Of a stretch of DNA of 64,000 nucleotides, positions 9,858 to 20,025 are shown piece after piece. The position numbers and the translations under genes were made by a program. Source of the stretch: Hygrophila difformis (Eukaryota; Streptophyta; Magnoliopsida; Lamiales; Acanthaceae). Under the pieces are notes generated by a model. The model did no database searches. It was not told where the DNA came from and saw only the letters and a program-made list of their open reading frames with translations. Location of the stretch: NCBI GenBank assembly GCA_030278955.1, contig JAOANR010000014.1, positions 21,640,068 to 21,704,067 of the forward strand, read 5' to 3'. Numbering within the stretch: the first letter of the stretch is position 1; the number at the start of each line of letters is the position of its first letter.

Positions 9858-11282
9858 TATTGCTCGTCCCTTGAGCAATGAAGTCAATTAACACATCAAC
9901 ATGTCAATCAAGATAATAAAGATGAAGTCGATACAGTTCTGCCAAATCATAGATTTCAACAACGCAATGAGCTAAAAAGATTCAAAAGTTTAATGTGCTA
10001 GAACAAGGTAAATTGTCATGCATCAGCTATCAAAACCAGGTGTCCAAAGCACTTACAGTACAAAAAGTAGATTAATCACACATAGCAACTCGAAATGGGA
10101 GAGTGGATAATGTAAATATGCTTTTCTATTCTCGTCTTCAAATATGCTCAATTAATGACTCGTTTCACAATTATTCTAGACACTTTGGCTGAGTTGTAGA
10201 CGGTTGAATTCCAAAAGCTACTCATGTCTAAGAATACGTGCCAGTCATATAGCCAAGAGTTTATAATTATTCTGTTTAATACCCCTTTATTCAACATTCT
10301 CTTTTTTTTTTTGATCTTGCATTTTCTAATTTTTCCTTTTCTTTTCTTCTTGCAAGATTTAATATTTTTTTTATAGGGGTTTCACTCTTACTTTATTGTA
10401 ATTAAGCATTTAAGGAGACATGGAACGAGCATATTCATATAAAAATAATGATAATTCTCCACAGGACAAGTAAACCAGTCTAATTAATCAAAAAGCTTTC
10501 TGCAAAGTAAATAGAATTGTCACCAAAGTTCGAACAACTAGCATGACAATTTAACAAAGCTAGGACTTTAAACTAAGAATCGTAATGCTCATTAAGTTGT
10601 AAAATCGGATCTAAACAGAACAGTTAGACTTATTCGGATTTCTCTTAAGATTGGCTGTGATGTGGTAATTCAAATAATAGCACACTGTGAAAACACAATT
10701 TAATCTAACATATTCAATATATCCAACCTAAAGCATTTACCATATTTATTCTAAAGCATAGGGAAATATTAAAAACATAACTAAGCTCTTACAAATTTAT
10801 TCCATTCAAATCAGTAAACATAAAACATGAAAAGATCACACCTGGAATGTTTAGGACTCTGAATTTCACTTCATCATCACGGCTGTCATCTTGCTCCTTT
10901 GTTGGCATATCCTGCTTCTAATATGTATATATAATAATTACTCAAGAAAATATGATTGTTAGTGCATATGGGAATTCCAAAGTAATCAGAATCATAAAAC
11001 ACCATCCATAACTCAAATTATAACATTTTAACAACAATTTCCAGTAACTTTAAGAAGTATGGACAGATTTGATCGATAATAAATTTCAGAATTCACCAGA
11101 AGCAAAACATCATAAGTTCTAGAGCAGAATTTACAGCAAAATGCCAACAGCTATAGCAAAATATACCCTCATTCTTTATGATAACTCAACCCTGTATGAT
11201 GTATTAAATAAATGGTTTATACATTGAATAACTAAATGGACCTGTTGATGAAGAATTTCGGGAATGTGATCATAATAGAAAC

Positions 11283-11330
11283 TCCTCGATCCTCACACTT
11301 AAACTGAACTACCAGTTTAGTTTAAGTGCA
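11283..11330 (-). repeat. Internal polypurine-like motif with hairpin, copy 1
   Basis: ATCCTCACACTT is followed by arms CACTTAAACTGAACT (11296-11310) and AGTTTAGTTTAAGTG (11314-11328), 14 of 15 bases paired around a 3-nt loop. In element sense the hairpin runs into AAGTGTGAGGAT. Confidence 0.7.
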
Positions 11331-11855
11331 TAATGGAAGATTTAAAATATGGGATTAAAACTTTTTAATTTCAAAATAAGAATATAGCATGCATTTAAAA
11401 AGTTAGACTGAATTAGATCATACTTTTTTAAATAGATAAAAATTTTCAGCTTTTTTAATATGATCTATACATCATAATTTATTGATTTTAATACCTGCAT
11501 TGTGTAAAATCATAAAGATTCGACACTTCAACAATATGAATCCCGCTTCTTCATCAATTATCATGGTTATTTACTTTCCTGTTATCAAATCAACAGCTCA
11601 CAACATTCCAGTTTAACATGATTCAAGTAAGAGCTATTTTATTAGAATTAAAAACATGCATAAACATAACTTAAACATAAATATAAACTTAACCACATGC
11701 TCACCATATTAAATACAAATAACTAACCTAAGTAGTGCATAGCAGAGCAAGCCAATTTTCATAGCAAAAACATCCAACCAAGTAACAAAGGTATTTCTTA
11801 TACATTATTTGTGGAACCTGGTTACACAACAACTTCGGGTTAGTGTTAAATATAT

Positions 11856-11915
11856 GCACTGCTCCCCATCCTCACACTTAAGTTTAAACCAAAAGTTTAA
11901 CTTAAGTGCAGTGTA
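11856..11915 (-). repeat. Internal polypurine-like motif with hairpin, copy 2
   Basis: ATCCTCACACTT with arms CACTTAAGTTTAAAC (11875-11889) and GTTTAACTTAAGTG (11895-11908), one base bulged. Outer words TGCACTGC and GCAGTGTA extend the pairing. Confidence 0.65.
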
Positions 11916-12909
11916 TAAAGCAAACATATATCAACCTAGAATGTGGGATTTAAACAACTAAATGACCAATATATTTTATTTTAAAAGCTATAAGTTCTAA
12001 GTCTCTTATAAATTTAAGAAAGTCACTTTTTAGAACTTAAAACTTATTATTAAAAAGAACGCGTTTTTAAGTTATAAAAACTCCCTTTTTGTTAAAAATT
12101 TCAGATTTTAATGCTTAAAGCTCACCAAATTAGCAAACTAGTTCTTATTAATGATTCGAAATAATGATCAAGAACTTTTAGTTTATTGTTTTAAATAACA
12201 TAAGTTTGCCTTTTTAGTTAAAAATTCATAGGATGAGTTTTTATAATAAAAATGTTTACTTTTCATAAATTAGAAAAACATGAGATTTCAAGCTTTAATG
12301 TTACCAAAAGTTATTAATGTAGATTAAAACAACATGGTTAACAATATTTATAGATCAACTTAAAAGATTAAACATGTTATTTTAACTCATTTTAAACAAA
12401 TTTTCAGAATTCCCAAGCTGTAATTTCAGTTTTTAGAACACTGCAATCCTAAAATTTTGATAAATAATTTGAAACTTTTGAAGTTGAGCTTGAAAACATG
12501 TTCTAATACCATATTGTTCACTTCAACCTAACATTCATGCACTTAAACCAAGTTTTAATCCCACATTCTAATAAACCCAAAATCAATGCAACAACACAAA
12601 TACCAACAATAATGCATTCTCAATCACAAAATTGAATGAATTATTGACTATGATAGATATTCTTACCATAAGTGAAGCTTTGGAAGCACTTGGAAGAAGA
12701 ATCCTCAAATTTGAGAAATTAGGGTTCTTGAGCCTTAATTTCAGCTTCTACTTTCACCACATAACATGCACTACTTAATTATTAAATTAGAAATATGGTG
12801 ATTAACAAAATTAAAAACCTAAAAAAATAAGCATAACATGACATAAAATGAAAATAAAAACATGCATATACCATAAATATGATCATAAAGACAAACAAAA
12901 AAGCAGATT

Positions 12910-12940
<31 letters not shown>

Positions 12941-13770
12941 TTTTTATTTATTTATTTTAAAGGAACTGTGGTGGAAAGGTAATTGAGGATGATGACTGCG
13001 GTTGTGAGATTCAATAGAGAGAGGACTGTGCAAGAGAGAACAGGAGGGAGATGACTATTTTATTTTATTATTATTTTCTTATTTTATTTTATTTATTATT
13101 ATTTTTTTTAAGGTTTACATTAAATGGGTAGGTTTTTAAGCCCAATTAGAAGATATATGATTAAATTTGAGCTAATTGGAGATGAATTAGAATGGATTTT
13201 AAACATAAAAGTTTGTAAAAATCCGAGTTTGGCAAAACCCAGTGGTTCCCATTTTATGCTACATATGGTACTCAAACAAGTTTTTACGCGTCATTGGTGA
13301 AAATGACGCCCAAAATGCCTTGCTTGTGTTACTTTCGGTGCTTAACTGAGTTTTTGAAAACCATTTACGAAGAGTGGCATCTAAAACTCAGTATTTGTAC
13401 AGACTTTGTAGCAAAAATACATTGCGTGATTTGTTTAAATGAAACCTAATATTGCATCCATATTCCTATTCATCTGTTTAGTAAAACTACCCTAATTAGT
13501 TCTAATCATCCCCTATAAACATCTATGAAATTTTGTTCGTTTTCGTCAACCCCTCTATCAATTTGTTTCAGCCTTTCTCCTATTCTACTTAAATCACCAC
13601 AAAAATTCTTTCAGTTATTGATCACTCTAATTCTTAATAGTCACTCCAAAATTACATATAATGAAAATCATGCAAGAATCATTTTTATATATTTTTTTTT
13701 AGTTGTAAGTAAAACATATAAACTAAAATAAAAGAAAATCAAACATATTAAGCAAAAGACATAAATAACT

Positions 13771-13786
13771 ATTGCTAAGCATGCAA
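13771..13786. repeat. Target-site duplication of LINE Y (left)
   Basis: ATTGCTAAGCATGCAA, repeated exactly at 19340-19355 after the poly(A) tail. Confidence 0.95.
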
Positions 13787-13791
13787 TAGTT

Positions 13792-14170
13792 ATTGACCAA
13801 TTGGGATTGGTTGATTTACCCATGGAAGCCGGCCAATTCACTTGGTTCGGGAGGGGGGGGTCAGTTTGCAGTCGTCTAGATAGATTTTTACTATCGCCGG
13901 GGTGGCTATGTCTCAGTAGTCCGGTTGTCCAGAGGCGATGCGATTCGGTTCTGTCGGACCATGAGGATCCGGGGTCAATCAGAGAGTTTCGGGATTTTAT
14001 TGACCAATTGGGATTGGTTGATTTACCCATGGAAGCCGGCCAATTCACTTGGTTCGGGAGGGGGGGGGTCAGTTTGCAGTCGTCTAGATAGATTTTTACT
14101 ATCGCCGGGGTGGCTATGTCTCAGTAGTCCGGTTGTCCAGAGGCGATGCGATTCGGTTCTGTCGGACCAT
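13792..14170 (+). repeat. 5' partial tandem duplication in LINE Y
   Basis: About 171 bp from ATTGACCAATTGGGATTGG (13792) to TCGGACCAT recurs from about 14001, the two copies joined by a 38-bp stretch that codes for LINE sequence lying just upstream of the repeat. Copy 1 has a run of 8 G (13853-13860) and keeps the endonuclease frame through SRLDRFLLS. Copy 2 has 9 G (14060-14068), a one-base slip that shifts frame. Confidence 0.85.
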
Positions 14171-17100
14171 TTTCCAGTGAGATTGGAGGTGGGAGGGAAG
14201 TTGTGGGGGTCGAAGCCTTTCCGGTTTTATAACTATTGGATGGAGGATGCAAGATTTAGTGGATTGGTCAAGGAAGCGTGGTCGGTCGGGGGAGTGGCGA
14301 GGGGCTGCAGGTTAGTAAATAATCTATCCAGACTAAGGAGTAGTATTAGGAGATGGGAGGGGTATGGGGCTGATGATCTTGAGAGGCGAATTCAAGGCCT
14401 CTTGAGTGACATTGGGGAGGTGGAAGAGAGGGTCCAGGGAGCTAGAAGTGGGATAGGGGAGAGGAAAATCTGGGAGGATAAAAAGAGTGAGCTGAAACAG
14501 TTATATTTGGCCGAAGAACAGAGGTGGTTACAAAAATCTAGGATCAATTGGATTAAAGAAGGAGATCAAAACACGAGGTTTTTCCACGCGGTAGCGGCTA
14601 TGAATAGGAGAAAAAATTACATCGGGTCTATTAAAGTTGGTACTGAGGTGGTGGAGGATCCGAGGGCGATTAAGGAGGCTGCATATCATCATTTCCGAGC
14701 ACTTTTTGATAAACCACAGGAGGCAATATTCAGATTTGATAATATTGGATTAGCAGAGGTGGGATTGGAGGATAGGGGATGGATGGTCAGGGATTTTTCG
14801 GTGGAGGAGATTAGGGAGGCAATATGGAGTTGCGATGGTAACAAAGCGCCCGGACCCGATGGTTTTAATGTGAGTTTTTTCAAGAGATATTGGGAATTAG
14901 TGAAGGAAGATTTTTTGGAAGTATTTAAGGTACTGGGACAGAGTTGTAAACTACCGAAAGGAGCTGGGAAGTCGTTCATCACTTTAATATCGAAGGTAGA
15001 GAATCCGATGGACTTTGGAGACTTCCGGCCTATTTCGTTGATCGGTAGTGTGTATAAGATTGTGGCCAAGGTGCTTGCTAGAAGGCTCCAGGAGGTTATG
15101 GGTGGATTGATTGGAAAGGCACAGATGGCGTTTATAAAGGGAAGACAAATAATTGATGGGGTCTTGATTGCTTCAGAGGTTTTTCATTCGACGCATGTAT
15201 CTGGGAGTAAAGGTTTCGTGGTGAAGTTGAACTTTGCCAAAGCATACGATAACATATCTTGGTCGAGCTTGCTGCAAGTGCTAGGGGTTATGAAGTTCGA
15301 AGATAAATGGATTAATTGGATTAAAGAGTGTATCCAAAGTGCAGAGGCAGCGGTGTTGATTAATGGGTCCCCCTCAAATTATTTTAAAATGTCTAAAGGC
15401 ATCCGTCAAGGCGACCCTCTCTCACCATACCTGTTTGTTATGGTGGCAGAAGTTTTTAACAGGTTAATGGTGAAGGCGGTCGAAGGGGGCTGTATTAAAG
15501 GACTAAGTGGAGGCGGAGCAGGACCTGGAATTTCACATCTTCAGTATGCGGACGATACAATTGTTTTTTGTGAAGGAGAGTTGAGTCAGGTAATAATGCT
15601 AAAAAGGATTTTGAGGTGCTTAACACTTGCAACAGGGTTGAGAATTAATTTCGTTAAGAGTTGCATATTTGGAATTAATTGCTCCGCGGATTCGGTTAGG
15701 GAAGCAGCGAATGTATTAGGGTGTAGTGTAGGGAGTTGGCCGATGAAATACTTGGGAATACCGATTGGGGGGAGAATTAATGGAATGGAGGTTTGGCAAC
15801 CGGTTTTGAACAAGGTGGAAAAACGATTGGCGGGATGGAAAGGACGATTGCTATCACAAGCGGGCCGTCTTTGTTTGATAAAATCAGTCCTTAACTGCCT
15901 GCCTACATATTTTATGTCAATATTCAAAATTCCTAATGGAGTGGCCGAAAGATTGGAGATGCTTAAGCGTAGATTTTTTTGGAACGAATGGGAGGGCACC
16001 CGAAAGCTCCACTTGGTGAATTGGAAGACGATATGCGCTGATAAGGATGAGGGGGGTCTACAGATTGGTCTTGTGCAGAGACAAAATACGGCTATGTTAT
16101 TAAAATGGAGGTGGAGATATGGGGTAGAGAAATCACTGTGGAAGGAGGTGATTGAAAAAAAGTATTATAGTGGGATGACAAAAATGCTACCGGATGCTAA
16201 GGTGTGTAGGTCGGTGTGGGGGAGAATTTGTAGTGCTTGGGAATATTATAAAAGTGAGATAGGTGAGGATGATTTTACAGTACAGGTCGGTAATGGGTTG
16301 TCGACTAATTTCTGGCAGGATAGATGGATTTTGGGCGGGAGGTCGCTGAGGGTATTATTTCCTCGGCTCTATGCACTAGCCAGTAATAAGGAGGGGTCGG
16401 TAGCAGAGTTCGGGCGCTGGAATGGGACGGAGTGGGAATGGGATGTTCAACTAAGGAGACCGCTCTTTGACTGGGAAGTGGAGGGTTGGAACGCTATGCT
16501 AGGCCTTCTACAAGGTCAGAAAATGTGTAGGTTTTTGGAGGATAGATTAATATGGGTGAAGGAGAGTAGTGGGAGGTTCACAACTAGCTCTTGTTGGAGA
16601 AGGGAAGTTAACGCAGAAGCTGTTGAAAGGAGATGGTTCTGGCGACTGATTTGGAAAATAAGATGTCCTATGAGAGTAAAGATATTGGCATGGAAGGTTG
16701 CACATGATGCTTTACCTGTTCGAGAAAAGTTAGCAAAGAGAGGGTGCATATTATGGAAAAATGCAGAGTGCCCTTTGTGTGGAGAGTTGTATGAATCCAT
16801 CGACCATATTTTTTGTAGATGTGTGGCTGTTTTAGATATGTGGTATAAGGTAACAGCATGTTTTGGGGTAATATGGGCAATACCAGGGGAGGTTAGCAAA
16901 TTGATGGAATGGTGGATTGGTTATGATATACATGCTAAGTATAGAAATGGGTGGTTGATGTCTGGATTAGCAACACTTTGGGTGATTTGGAAAAGTAGAA
17001 ATGAGGTGATCTTCAATGGGAAACGGTTTGATGGCAATTTGGTACTAGAGGAAATTAGATGGAGAGTATGTCTGTGGTGGCAAGCCGGGTACAAGGGCTA

Positions 17101-17638
17101 CAACATAAACGTGATTAGCCATGAGGATATATTTCCAAGAGCCTTGACTGATACCAGAGCAGGCAGGCAAAAGAAACAAAGAGGTAGCTTGAGCTGGGAG
17201 AGACCTAGTACAGGGTGGTGGAAAGTGAACACGGACGGATCATCATTTGGGAACCCCGGGCCGGCTGGGGTGGGCGGTGTCATTAGAAATGACAAAGGCG
17301 ATGTCATTTTTGTATTATCGGATAGCATTGGGTGCGCGGATTCAACGGAGGCAGAGTTTACAGCGGTCAGTCGGGTGTGTGAGGCTATCATTCGTGATCA
17401 TGGATTCCCAATTCCAAAGATCCTATTTGAATGTGACTCTCAAAATGTTGTGAGATGGATGAGCAACCCTCAAAACATTCCTTGGAGACTAAATAGATTA
17501 CTTGGGCCAGTTGTGATGATATTGAGATGTGGGGGAGAAGTTCGGTTTCAACACATTTTGAGGGAACGAAATGAGATGGCCGATCAGTGGGCTAGGCGAG
17601 GTGCTTCAGGGGAAGTAAAGATGGAGTCGTGGTTCTAG
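13925..17638 (+). CDS. LINE Y ORF2: endonuclease C-terminus, reverse transcriptase, zinc motif, RNase H
   Basis: The 1,237-codon frame encodes the replication protein of a plant L1-type LINE. Only the end of the APE-type endonuclease remains (SRLDRFLLS ... LSDHFPV), and residues before about 50 are out of frame because of the extra G near 14068. The reverse transcriptase covers roughly residues 300-650, with APGPDG, the FAKAYDN aspartate and the catalytic YADDT (about 541). A zf-RVT-type region with CPLCGE...H...C follows near residues 920-970. A C-terminal RNase H starts at about 1100 (NTDGSS, TEAEF, ECDS, NEMADQWA), with the expected acidic residues. No stop interrupts the frame, so the enzyme part looks intact, but the missing ORF1 and 5' part should make this copy dead. 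Start given is the first ATG, not a biological start. Confidence 0.93.
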   Translation: MSRGDAIRFCRTMRIRGQSESFGILLTNWDWLIYPWKPANSLGSGGGGSVCSRLDRFLLSPGWLCLSSPVVQRRCDSVLSDHFPVRLEVGGKLWGSKPFRFYNYWMEDARFSGLVKEAWSVGGVARGCRLVNNLSRLRSSIRRWEGYGADDLERRIQGLLSDIGEVEERVQGARSGIGERKIWEDKKSELKQLYLAEEQRWLQKSRINWIKEGDQNTRFFHAVAAMNRRKNYIGSIKVGTEVVEDPRAIKEAAYHHFRALFDKPQEAIFRFDNIGLAEVGLEDRGWMVRDFSVEEIREAIWSCDGNKAPGPDGFNVSFFKRYWELVKEDFLEVFKVLGQSCKLPKGAGKSFITLISKVENPMDFGDFRPISLIGSVYKIVAKVLARRLQEVMGGLIGKAQMAFIKGRQIIDGVLIASEVFHSTHVSGSKGFVVKLNFAKAYDNISWSSLLQVLGVMKFEDKWINWIKECIQSAEAAVLINGSPSNYFKMSKGIRQGDPLSPYLFVMVAEVFNRLMVKAVEGGCIKGLSGGGAGPGISHLQYADDTIVFCEGELSQVIMLKRILRCLTLATGLRINFVKSCIFGINCSADSVREAANVLGCSVGSWPMKYLGIPIGGRINGMEVWQPVLNKVEKRLAGWKGRLLSQAGRLCLIKSVLNCLPTYFMSIFKIPNGVAERLEMLKRRFFWNEWEGTRKLHLVNWKTICADKDEGGLQIGLVQRQNTAMLLKWRWRYGVEKSLWKEVIEKKYYSGMTKMLPDAKVCRSVWGRICSAWEYYKSEIGEDDFTVQVGNGLSTNFWQDRWILGGRSLRVLFPRLYALASNKEGSVAEFGRWNGTEWEWDVQLRRPLFDWEVEGWNAMLGLLQGQKMCRFLEDRLIWVKESSGRFTTSSCWRREVNAEAVERRWFWRLIWKIRCPMRVKILAWKVAHDALPVREKLAKRGCILWKNAECPLCGELYESIDHIFCRCVAVLDMWYKVTACFGVIWAIPGEVSKLMEWWIGYDIHAKYRNGWLMSGLATLWVIWKSRNEVIFNGKRFDGNLVLEEIRWRVCLWWQAGYKGYNINVISHEDIFPRALTDTRAGRQKKQRGSLSWERPSTGWWKVNTDGSSFGNPGPAGVGGVIRNDKGDVIFVLSDSIGCADSTEAEFTAVSRVCEAIIRDHGFPIPKILFECDSQNVVRWMSNPQNIPWRLNRLLGPVVMILRCGGEVRFQHILRERNEMADQWARRGASGEVKMESWF

Positions 17639-19331
17639 ATGCAAAGAGTCTGTTGCTGCCTTATTTTTGTTTTTATCTCTTTGATCTTTTTCCTTTTTTC
17701 AGGATGGATGCCGATGATGGTGCCCCTCGGAATTGACTAAGTTGTGCTTATTGAAGTGGCTGTTGTGGCTGATGATATGAATAGCAGTAATGTCTACTGA
17801 GGCTGATGTTGGTATCCATTGGAATCGACTAGTTTTGTGCTGCGACATGACCTGGTTCAAATTATCCACACGGGTATCCAAGGAAAATGTTGTACAGATG
17901 AGCCTCCTGGCTAGCTCACATGACTAAGAGATTAATCACCAGGAAGGATAGCTGTTTCTTGCTCAAAACACTTTGCTTACTGTCAACCAAACCTGGTAAG
18001 ATCTGATCATTAAGATCTTGATAGGTGCTTTTGTGGTGCTCCAGTTTTAATAACCTATAACTTATTTTTTAGCATCCACGTTGAACTTGCACATGTTCCA
18101 TGCCAATGTATTGGCAATGATAAGGGCACTAGGATGTCTTCTCTTTGGATCCCTCATATACCAAACCTTCTCATACTGTTATTGCACCGCTCGAGCTTTG
18201 TCCAGAACATTATAAACTCTTCCTTTCCTCTGTCTTACACCCATCTGTGTGCTTATTGCCAACTGCCACTACCTCGCTTCTCACTTTTGATGTCACAAGT
18301 CGGTTTTGTTGGAATCTTGTAGGAGTGTGGGATGTTTATTTTTTCGTGGGAGGGTGTGAGTTATTTTATCTGACCGGGGAGTTTTTATAATGGGTTATGA
18401 CTGTTAATGAGTTCTCTGATTGCATTGATCGTCCTTTTGGTAATGGTAGGATGGATAACCCTGAAAAAAAAAAAAGAGAGAAGAAGAAAGTAGAAAGAAA
18501 AAAGAAAGAAAAAAGAAAGAGAGAGATCCTGGCTTGCATAAGAAAATCAGTGGGTTTTAAAAAAAAAAAAAAAAAAAAAAAAAGGGGGAAATCCTATTTT
18601 TAATGATGAATAATTAGATTGAATATTTATTGTAGTCAGATTTACTAAGTGAGCGTTTGGGATTTTGATGGTTGAGGGGATATCCAGATGAGTGTGGTGT
18701 TTACAGGATGTGGTGGGTGTTAGGGTTATGGGTTTTATTCTGTATGGAGAGTGGGTGGATAACGCATTGCCTAGTCCCAACTATGATCATTTCAGTTTCT
18801 GTGTACTCCTGTGTATATTTTGCTCTGGGTGCTATGGGTGTGCCTCAACTACCACTGCCGACTCCATCTTTCTTTTCCTTGCCTTGGCCAACATCCTAGT
18901 TTTGCCCTTTTTGATTTGCTTCGATACATTGGTCATGAACCTTGCTGCAGGGAAGACGTGAAGTCTGAAATAAGTTATAGAGTTATCAATGTGATATACT
19001 ACATGAGCTTCTATTGCCAACCGTATTAGAAGACTTGTAAGGTTGTGCTGCCTGGAGACATCTCACATTGAGATGAGAACCTATTGATTAAGGATGGATG
19101 ACATGGTAGTGATCATTGAAGGACGCTGGGTTTGGATTTGCAGGGTCTTATAAACAAGTCTGTTGCTTTGGTCCAGATGTTGCCGAGCTTTGGCCCCTTA
19201 TTTCGTTGTTTTTTTGTTGAGCTGTTGTCTTTAGTGTTAGTATTAATACTGTAATGAGGCTGGAGGATGACATTTTGTAAGACAGATCTGACCGTCATCT
19301 GCTTTTGAAGGAATAAAATCATGTTCGTCTC
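17639..19331 (+). other. LINE Y 3' untranslated region
   Basis: A 1.7-kb non-coding tail between the ORF2 stop and poly(A). It includes a purine-rich stretch (18460-18530) and an internal run of about 24 A (18559-18582), and ends GAATAAAATCATG before the tail. It is long for a plant L1 3' UTR. The internal A run could mark an older tail, so the tail may be composite. Confidence 0.7.
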
Positions 19332-19339
19332 AAAAAAAA

Positions 19340-20002
19340 ATTGCTAAGCATGCAAAACCAGTATGCGAACTCCCTTTCCTAATTAGCTTTCAAAGACAAA
19401 TGCACCATTTTCTAAATTAAATGTCTAAATGGTGGGTGCACTTCCATGATCCTGTCATTCATGAGTTATAAGGTCAAATTGCACATCTTTATACAACAAT
19501 TTAAATAAAGGTAATGCAATCATAAGAAAATTATTGATTAACATTCTAATATATCAGCATTCCCTCAAAAAAACTCATTAAAGTTGTAATGTTGTCAAGA
19601 GGTGGAATTTAATCTCAAATATTCTAGCATCTAACGTCCGTTCTCAACACTTGATGTAATGTAATTAATTAAAAGTAATCTAATTTATTATTAAGAAATA
19701 CGTACCTCAAGTGTGTTGGTAATACCTGTGTAGGTGGCTTTTCAATCGAGGCTATCCACTTGAAATCCTCAATTATATATGCTGCATACAACTCGCCGCC
19801 ATCCTCACACTTGTTCTCTTGCAAATCTTCCTCTTTTTCTGATGAGAATTCAATATTCTTTCAACTTTCAGGATCACACACTGATTTAGCTTGATTCCCT
19901 TGCACAACATAGAATAGCAAAAAGTTATAACAATATTTAAAAAGTAGAAATAATATAAATATATTTAAATGAACTCAAAACAACATAATTTTCACAACAA
20001 TT
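19340..20002 (-). other. Element A interior, primer-site side
   Basis: Begins with the right LINE Y target duplication (19340-19355). It is AT-rich and non-coding, with one further ATCCTCACAC motif at 19801 but no clear hairpin. In element sense it is the leader just after the primer site. Confidence 0.7.
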
Positions 20003-20019
20003 CCACGGCAACGGCGCCA
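20003..20019 (-). other. Element A primer-binding site, tRNA-Asp type
   Basis: On the minus strand TGGCGCCGTTGCCGTGG lies 6 nt inside the right LTR. It complements the 3' end expected of plant tRNA-Asp(GTC) with one mismatch compared with element B's site. This fixes the element on the minus strand. Confidence 0.75.
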
Positions 20020-20025
20020 AAAACT

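Larger units (their letters stand above)
9841..13770 (-). other. Element A interior, non-coding part
   Basis: About 3.9 kb of AT-rich DNA without an ORF that could be gag or pol. It holds internal copies of the AAGTGTGAGGAT motif with hairpins (11296-11328 and 11875-11908) and TTA/TTTTA microsatellites (12910-12955 and 13050-13110). Confidence 0.75.
13787..19339 (+). mobile_element. LINE Y, L1-type retrotransposon nested in element A
   Basis: A 5.55-kb plus-strand insert between perfect 16-bp target duplications, ending in AATAAAATCATG and a poly(A) run (19332-19340). It starts inside the endonuclease domain (5' truncation), shows a 209-bp direct duplication at its 5' end, carries nearly all of ORF2 and has a 1.7-kb 3' untranslated region. 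It inserted opposite in orientation to element A, after A had integrated in LINE X. Confidence 0.95.

Noticed and set aside
14689..17391. Minus-strand frames opposite LINE Y ORF2
   Set aside because: Antisense shadows; the plus strand has complete reverse transcriptase and RNase H motifs.
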